A DNA stretch of 64,000 nt. It comes from Albidovulum sp. (GTDB lineage: Bacteria; Pseudomonadota; Alphaproteobacteria; Rhodobacterales; Rhodobacteraceae). A program made the position numbers and the translations under genes. The notes below the pieces were generated by a model. The model was not told the DNA's origin. It did no database searches and was given only the letters and a program-made list of their open reading frames with translations. The stretch is from assembly GCA_028823855.1 (NCBI GenBank), contig JAPPFL010000007.1, positions 1-64,000 of the forward strand. The letters are read 5' to 3'. Shown in pieces: positions 59,737 through 64,000 of the stretch. Numbering within the stretch: position 1 is the first letter of the stretch; every line of letters starts with the position of its first letter.

Positions 59737-60765
59737 ATGTTGAAATTTGCAATCAAGGCAAGCGTCGTAGCGATTGGCCTAGGAACTGTTCCGGCAACGG
59801 CGGCCGATGTGGCGCCGGCGGCACTGATCATAGCGCAGGGCGGACTGGGCGACGGATCCTGGAATGATACGGCGAATGCCGGCTTCATGGCCGGTATCGA
59901 AAATACCGGCATCGAGGGCCGTCCGATCGAGTCCAAGGATGTCGCCGCTCAGGGCGAAGAAATCATGCGGCGGGCGGCCTCCGGCGGCTTCGGCCTGGTG
60001 ATTAGCCTGGAATGGATACACGGAGAAGCGATGGAAAGGGTCGCGGAGGATTACGCCGATACGAATTGGGTAATCATGAACCAGACTCGGCAGGGCGACA
60101 ACATCGCTTCGGTGCTGTTTTCCGAACACGAAGGCTCCTTTCTCGCAGGTGCGCTAGCGGCTCAGGTCACTACGGATACTTCGATTTCGGGCATTAACGA
60201 GGAGGCGATTATCGGAGTCATCGGCGGCAGGAAGTCGCCCGGTATCGACAAATTCATTGTTGGCTACATCCAGGGCGCGGAAGCGATTGATCCCGATGTC
60301 GAAGTTAAGGTCGCGTATGCCGAATCATTTGGCGACCCGGCCAAGGGACAGCAGATGGCCCAGGCAATGTTTGACGAAGGCGCGGACATAGTCTTTCAGG
60401 TCGCAGGCGGAACGGGAATCGGCATCATCGAGGCGGCAAGGGCCGCCGGGCGCTACGCCATCGGCGTTGACACCGATCAGGACGGAATGGCTCCCGGGAA
60501 CGTGCTCACCAGCATGGTAAAGCGCGTCGACGTCGCCGTGGAGAGGATTGTCAATTCATATGCGGCCGGCGAGTTCCCGGGCGGCGAGACAATGCTATTC
60601 GGGCTGGCGCAAGAAGGCGTTGCGTTGTCGGAAATGAAGCACACAATGGACATTATTCCCGCTTCCTATATCGCCAGGGTCGAAGAACTAAAGGCTGACG
60701 TGATCGCAGGAAATATCGATGTCTGGGACGTATTCGAACAAGGCTACCCCGACTTTTTCAAATAG
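59737..60765 (+). CDS. BMP-family substrate-binding protein (nucleoside-type)
   Basis: A 342-residue exported protein with a signal peptide (1-22, ending ATA) and a PnrA/BMP-type binding fold. Signatures are GGLGDGSWNDTANAG, SEHEGSFLAGALAA, IGVIGGRKSPGIDKFIVGYI, DIVFQVAGGTGIGIIEAA and AIGVDTDQDG. Characterised members bind nucleosides or purines. It has a good AAGGAGA eight bases before the ATG. Some alphaproteobacterial relatives may carry other ligands, so nucleoside is likely, not certain. Confidence 0.9.
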   Translation: MLKFAIKASVVAIGLGTVPATAADVAPAALIIAQGGLGDGSWNDTANAGFMAGIENTGIEGRPIESKDVAAQGEEIMRRAASGGFGLVISLEWIHGEAMERVAEDYADTNWVIMNQTRQGDNIASVLFSEHEGSFLAGALAAQVTTDTSISGINEEAIIGVIGGRKSPGIDKFIVGYIQGAEAIDPDVEVKVAYAESFGDPAKGQQMAQAMFDEGADIVFQVAGGTGIGIIEAARAAGRYAIGVDTDQDGMAPGNVLTSMVKRVDVAVERIVNSYAAGEFPGGETMLFGLAQEGVALSEMKHTMDIIPASYIARVEELKADVIAGNIDVWDVFEQGYPDFFK

Positions 60766-60786
60766 AATCCCACTGCTTCCATGCGA

Positions 60787-60816
60787 CGATGAGCCATCGG
60801 AAGCGATGGCTCATCG
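60787..60816 (+). promoter_or_regulatory. Perfect 13-base-pair hairpin between binding protein and ATPase genes
   Basis: CGATGAGCCATCG pairs with CGATGGCTCATCG around a GAAG tetraloop, a GNRA-like-stable turn. No U-tract follows (GCAGCAACT), so full termination is unlikely. Such stems after binding-protein genes often protect the upstream mRNA and raise binding protein over ATPase; that function is inferred. Confidence 0.6.
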
Positions 60817-60834
60817 GCAGCAACTATCAGACTT

Positions 60835-62412
60835 GTGACCGCACCGGGCAAGGACCGCGAACGGCACGACGAGGCAAGCGTGCGCTTAGGCGCGGTCGGT
60901 CTAAGCAAGGCATACGGGTCGGTACAGGCGAACCGAAACGTCTCGCTGGCGGTCAAGCCGCAGGAAATTCACGCAATAGTCGGCGAAAACGGCGCGGGAA
61001 AGTCGACCTTGATGCGGCTGCTGCAGGGCATCGAGCAGCCGGACGCGGGAGAAATTATCGTAGACGACGTGCCATGCCGAATCTCCAGCCCTCGCCAGGC
61101 CTTCGTGTCGGGAATCGGAATGATTCACCAGGAATTCATGCTGGCGCCGGAATTGACCCTGCTGGAAAATCTGGTGCTCGGAGATGAACCCGTTACAGGT
61201 CCTCTCGCAAGAATCGACTGGAATGCGGCTCGCGAATCCGGAGATGCACATGCAGCTCAAGCGGGCATTGAAGTCGATTGGGATCGGAAAGCTGGCACGA
61301 CGCCCGTGCATATCCAGCAATACGTCGAAATCATCCGTTTGTTGCGTCGCGGCACGCGCGTTCTCATCATGGATGAACCGACATCCGTGCTGGCGCCAAA
61401 ACAGGTCGAGGACCTGTTCGACCTTCTTCGGAAACTGCGCGACGCAGGCACTACGGTCCTGTTCATTAGCCACAAGCTAAAGGAAGTGATGGCTCTCGCC
61501 GATCGGGTAACAGTCATGCGGCGGGGCGAAGTTACGTTTTCGAGCGGCGTAAACGAAACCGCTATTTCGGAAGTCGCGCACCACGTAATTGGAGGACTTG
61601 ATCTTGAACAGCAGGATCCGACGACCGGGGAGGTTTCATCGCGGAAAGCCGATGAACGCGTGCTCGAAGTCGCAAGCCTTCGCGCGCCCGCTATCGAAAG
61701 ATCGCATCCTCTAAAAGGCATCGAAATGTTCGTCGGCGCCGGCGAAATCGTCGGCCTAGCCGGCGTTTCGGGAAACGGGCAGTCCGAACTGGTCGAATGC
61801 CTGGTTGGGCTGCGCAAACCGTCCTCAGGGCAAATATTCCTTGAAGGACGGGATATAACCTATGCCACGAACAGGCAGCGGCGCGACGCGGGATTGGGAT
61901 ATGTGAGCGCGGACCGACGCCATGAAGGACTGGCGTTGGATGCCAGTATTGAAATCAACTCAATAGCGGGAAGCCAGCGCAGGAAGCCAATCCGAAGGGG
62001 AAAAATTGTCGATCTTGGTGCAATGCGTCGCACCGCCGCCGAACGGTTGTCCAAACTGGATGTGCGCTTCGGTTCGTTGCGCGATGCCGTGCGCAGTCTT
62101 TCAGGCGGCAATCAGCAGCGAACGGTTTTTGCGCGCGAAACGGCAACGGACCCGACTCTCCTGGTCGTTTCGCAACCTACGAGAGGCGTCGACTTGAGAG
62201 GCATCGCCGCGATTCACGCCATCCTGCATTCCATCCGCGCGAAAGGTGCTTCGATTTTGCTCGTTTCGGAAGAATTGGAGGAAATTATCGACCTTTCGGA
62301 CCGGGTATACGTAATCGCCGACGGCCGAATCGTCGGCGAGACGTCCGGCGACATTGCCGATGTCGCGACCGTCGGCCAAATGATGCTGACCGGGACCGCG
62401 CAGGATGGCTGA
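60835..62412 (+). CDS. BMP-type ABC importer, double ATPase
   Basis: A 525-residue protein with two fused ATPase domains, as is normal for nucleoside importers of this group. The first has Walker A GENGAGKST (50-58), Walker B VLIMDEP and switch His in FISHKLKE, but its signature is TPVHIQQ, not LSGGQ. The second has signature LSGGNQQR but a degenerate Walker A (GVSGNGQSE). Only one composite site is therefore expected to be efficient. The start is GTG at 60835; the ribosome binding site is poor (hairpin just upstream). Confidence 0.9.
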   Translation: MTAPGKDRERHDEASVRLGAVGLSKAYGSVQANRNVSLAVKPQEIHAIVGENGAGKSTLMRLLQGIEQPDAGEIIVDDVPCRISSPRQAFVSGIGMIHQEFMLAPELTLLENLVLGDEPVTGPLARIDWNAARESGDAHAAQAGIEVDWDRKAGTTPVHIQQYVEIIRLLRRGTRVLIMDEPTSVLAPKQVEDLFDLLRKLRDAGTTVLFISHKLKEVMALADRVTVMRRGEVTFSSGVNETAISEVAHHVIGGLDLEQQDPTTGEVSSRKADERVLEVASLRAPAIERSHPLKGIEMFVGAGEIVGLAGVSGNGQSELVECLVGLRKPSSGQIFLEGRDITYATNRQRRDAGLGYVSADRRHEGLALDASIEINSIAGSQRRKPIRRGKIVDLGAMRRTAAERLSKLDVRFGSLRDAVRSLSGGNQQRTVFARETATDPTLLVVSQPTRGVDLRGIAAIHAILHSIRAKGASILLVSEELEEIIDLSDRVYVIADGRIVGETSGDIADVATVGQMMLTGTAQDG

Positions 62413-63469
62413 GGCGGCGACACCGCTTCGCGAGAGAAGCATCGAGCGACTCGAAAAGGGATTCGGCCTAGTCTTTCCATTTTTCGCGGCTCTCGTCGTC
62501 GCGTCGCTTGTATTGCTCGTCATCGGGAAAAATCCTCTCTTGGTCTTTTCCTTGATTGCGGAAGAAGCATTTGGTTCGACAAACAGGATCGCCGCCACTC
62601 TTTCGGCTACCACGCCGCTTCTCTTTACCGGCGTGGCTACCGCCATTTGTTTCCGCGCCGGAGTCTTTAACGTGGGCGTCGAAGGAGCGTTTGTCGTCGG
62701 CGGCCTTGGCGCTGCCTTTATCGGTTTCGCCCTGCCCTCTTCGCTTGGAATCCTTCTCGTGCCAATTGGCTTCGCCCTAGCTGCAACAGTAAGCGCATTT
62801 TGGCTTGCCGTACCCGGCTATCTGCTCGCTCGATACGAAATTGAAGAGGTCGTCTCGACTTTAATGCTCAACTTCGTCGCCTTGGGCGTGACAGGCTATT
62901 TGGTCAACGGGCCGCTGCTATCCGAAAAATCCGGCAACAATGTTACGCCGCTGATTCACGAAAGCGCGGAACTTGTGCGGTTGATTCCGCCGTCGACCTT
63001 GCACGCCGGTTTTCTAGTAGGGCTATTCATTCTCGCGGCCTACGGATTCTGGATAAGGAGAACGCCGGCCGGGATCGAAAGCGCCATTGTCGGCCAGAAC
63101 CGGCGATTCGCCAGCGCCGTCGGCATATCGATCCCCGCTACTATCATTCTCGTCATGGTTATTTCCGGTATCGTCTCGGGCCTGGGAGGCGCGTCGCACG
63201 CGCTCGGCCAACTGCATCGATTTGCCGAAGGCTTCTCGCCCGGTTACGGATTTACCGGAATGGCCGTCGCCTTGCTCGGGCGAAACACCGCCATTGGCAT
63301 TCTATTCGGTTCGATACTGTTCGGGGCTCTCGCATCCGCCGGAACGACAGTGCAGCTGTTTTCCGACATCCCGCTCGATATCGTTAACATTATCGAGGGA
63401 ACCGTCATGATTTTCGCGGTCGTTGAACTCGGACGGATCGCTTTGTTCCGACGAAAGGCAGTCAAATGA
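62405..63469 (+). CDS. BMP-type ABC importer permease, first subunit
   Basis: A 354-residue permease of the BPD_transp_2 family with about nine hydrophobic helices. It has the NVGVEGAFVVGGLGAAF motif in the N-terminal half, like other nucleoside-type importers. GFTGMAVALLGRNTAIGI is the conserved C-terminal block. The ATG lies within the end of the ATPase gene (8-base overlap), and its stop overlaps the next permease (ATGA). It forms the heterodimeric channel with the following gene. Confidence 0.9.
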   Translation: MAEAATPLRERSIERLEKGFGLVFPFFAALVVASLVLLVIGKNPLLVFSLIAEEAFGSTNRIAATLSATTPLLFTGVATAICFRAGVFNVGVEGAFVVGGLGAAFIGFALPSSLGILLVPIGFALAATVSAFWLAVPGYLLARYEIEEVVSTLMLNFVALGVTGYLVNGPLLSEKSGNNVTPLIHESAELVRLIPPSTLHAGFLVGLFILAAYGFWIRRTPAGIESAIVGQNRRFASAVGISIPATIILVMVISGIVSGLGGASHALGQLHRFAEGFSPGYGFTGMAVALLGRNTAIGILFGSILFGALASAGTTVQLFSDIPLDIVNIIEGTVMIFAVVELGRIALFRRKAVK

Positions 63470-64000
63470 TCGTCGATCAGGTTTTGGCGTCGTCGATTGT
63501 GCTAACGACGCCCATTCTCCTGGCCGCCATCGGCGGACTAATCAACAGGCAGGCTGGAATCGTTAACATCGCGCTTGACGCGAAAATGCTGGCCGGAGCA
63601 TTCGTCTCGGTGATCGTCTCGTCAGTGACGGGTTCCTGGCTAGTCGCCGTCCTTGCGGCCGCGGCGGCGGGGGCGTTGATCGGGCTGTTTTTCTCTTTGG
63701 CGATCACGCGCATGCGGGCGGACATGATTGTCGCGGGACTCGGACTTAATTTTCTTATTGCGGGCTTGATAGGCTTCGTCCTGAGCTGGAGCTTCAACTC
63801 CAGCGGCACGCTTCGCATGCCGGACGTCCAACTGCTGCCAAAAATCTTGCCGCAGTCTTTGTCGTCGGTTCCGGTGGTCGGTCCCATGATGGCGCAGATC
63901 GAACCGGTCACCCTCTTTGCCTGGATTTCTGTCCTGGTGTTGCCGTTCGTTCTCTCCGATACCCGATTCGGACTGCGCTTGCGGGCGACTGGCAACGCGC
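63466..64000 (+). CDS. BMP-type ABC importer permease, second subunit (3' end outside window)
   Basis: The first 178 codons are present. They contain LLAAIGGLINRQAGIVNIAL, the family's N-terminal motif, and several hydrophobic helices, then DTRFGLRLRATGNA at the edge. This is the partner permease of the importer. The full length of relatives is about 300 residues. The frame is open to the end of the window. Confidence 0.9.
   Translation, partial: MIVDQVLASSIVLTTPILLAAIGGLINRQAGIVNIALDAKMLAGAFVSVIVSSVTGSWLVAVLAAAAAGALIGLFFSLAITRMRADMIVAGLGLNFLIAGLIGFVLSWSFNSSGTLRMPDVQLLPKILPQSLSSVPVVGPMMAQIEPVTLFAWISVLVLPFVLSDTRFGLRLRATGNA

Overview
This window most likely comes from an alphaproteobacterium. 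The evidence is a leuA gene directly upstream of mreB-mreC-mreD-mrdA-mrdB, a tandem glycine riboswitch ahead of gcvT-gcvH-gcvP, a GluRS of the type common in alphaproteobacteria, and a metal-type KdsA that points to an LPS-bearing cell. Only about 68 percent of the window is covered by convincing genes, by my own addition of the calls below. That is low for a free-living bacterium. The long gaps hold recognisable wreckage: frameshifted regulators, IS21 and IS1595 transposase debris, and a second nadE in ruins. The chromosome looks like it is eroding, as in a symbiont or a lineage in genome reduction. That lifestyle is an inference.

Layout. 1-2.4 kb: the 5' part of a tRNA-Ala gene, then eroded sequence with a frameshifted XRE-type regulator. 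2.4-11.6 kb: a sugar-linked block with an aldo/keto reductase, a phytanoyl-CoA-dioxygenase-like protein, a secreted FG-GAP/UnbV protein, a monosaccharide ABC transporter with a divergent binding protein, and a di-heme peroxidase. 12.5-14.6 kb: a small lipoprotein and a PfkB sugar kinase. 15.1-19.7 kb: the glycine cleavage operon with its riboswitch. 20.4-22.2 kb: gltX and a divergent minimal zinc protease. 22.2-25.2 kb: a graveyard, where a dead nadE copy is split by IS and nuclease remnants. 25.2-26.1 kb: two small DUF-type genes. 27.9-34 kb: a spermidine/putrescine-type ABC transporter closed by a nitrilase-family gene, with a LysR regulator upstream. 34.5-38.4 kb: intact nadE and, divergently, a secreted protein made of about 27 MORN repeats. 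38.7-39.3 kb: a dead IS1595 transposase. 40.4-48.9 kb: a leucine-rich leader peptide with competing hairpins, leuA, the rod-shape and peptidoglycan elongation cluster, and a hydroxypyruvate-reductase-like gene. 50.4-53.5 kb: an M24-family enzyme without metal ligands, and nhaA. 55.8-58.1 kb: kdsA and a phosphohexomutase. 58.9 kb to the end: a GntR/HutC regulator heading a BMP-family (nucleoside-type) ABC importer operon that runs off the window.

How the genes work together. Several loci are self-contained units of regulator, importer and enzyme (the LysR/polyamine-type/nitrilase locus, the GntR/BMP importer, and the sugar ABC block). They sit between core housekeeping operons for cell shape, leucine synthesis, one-carbon metabolism, NAD and Kdo. 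Regulation visible in the DNA includes a glycine riboswitch, a probable leucine attenuator, a palindromic operator over a probably leaderless gntR promoter, and several ATGA or TTGA stop/start overlaps that suggest translational coupling. I found no CRISPR array, prophage or complete mobile element.
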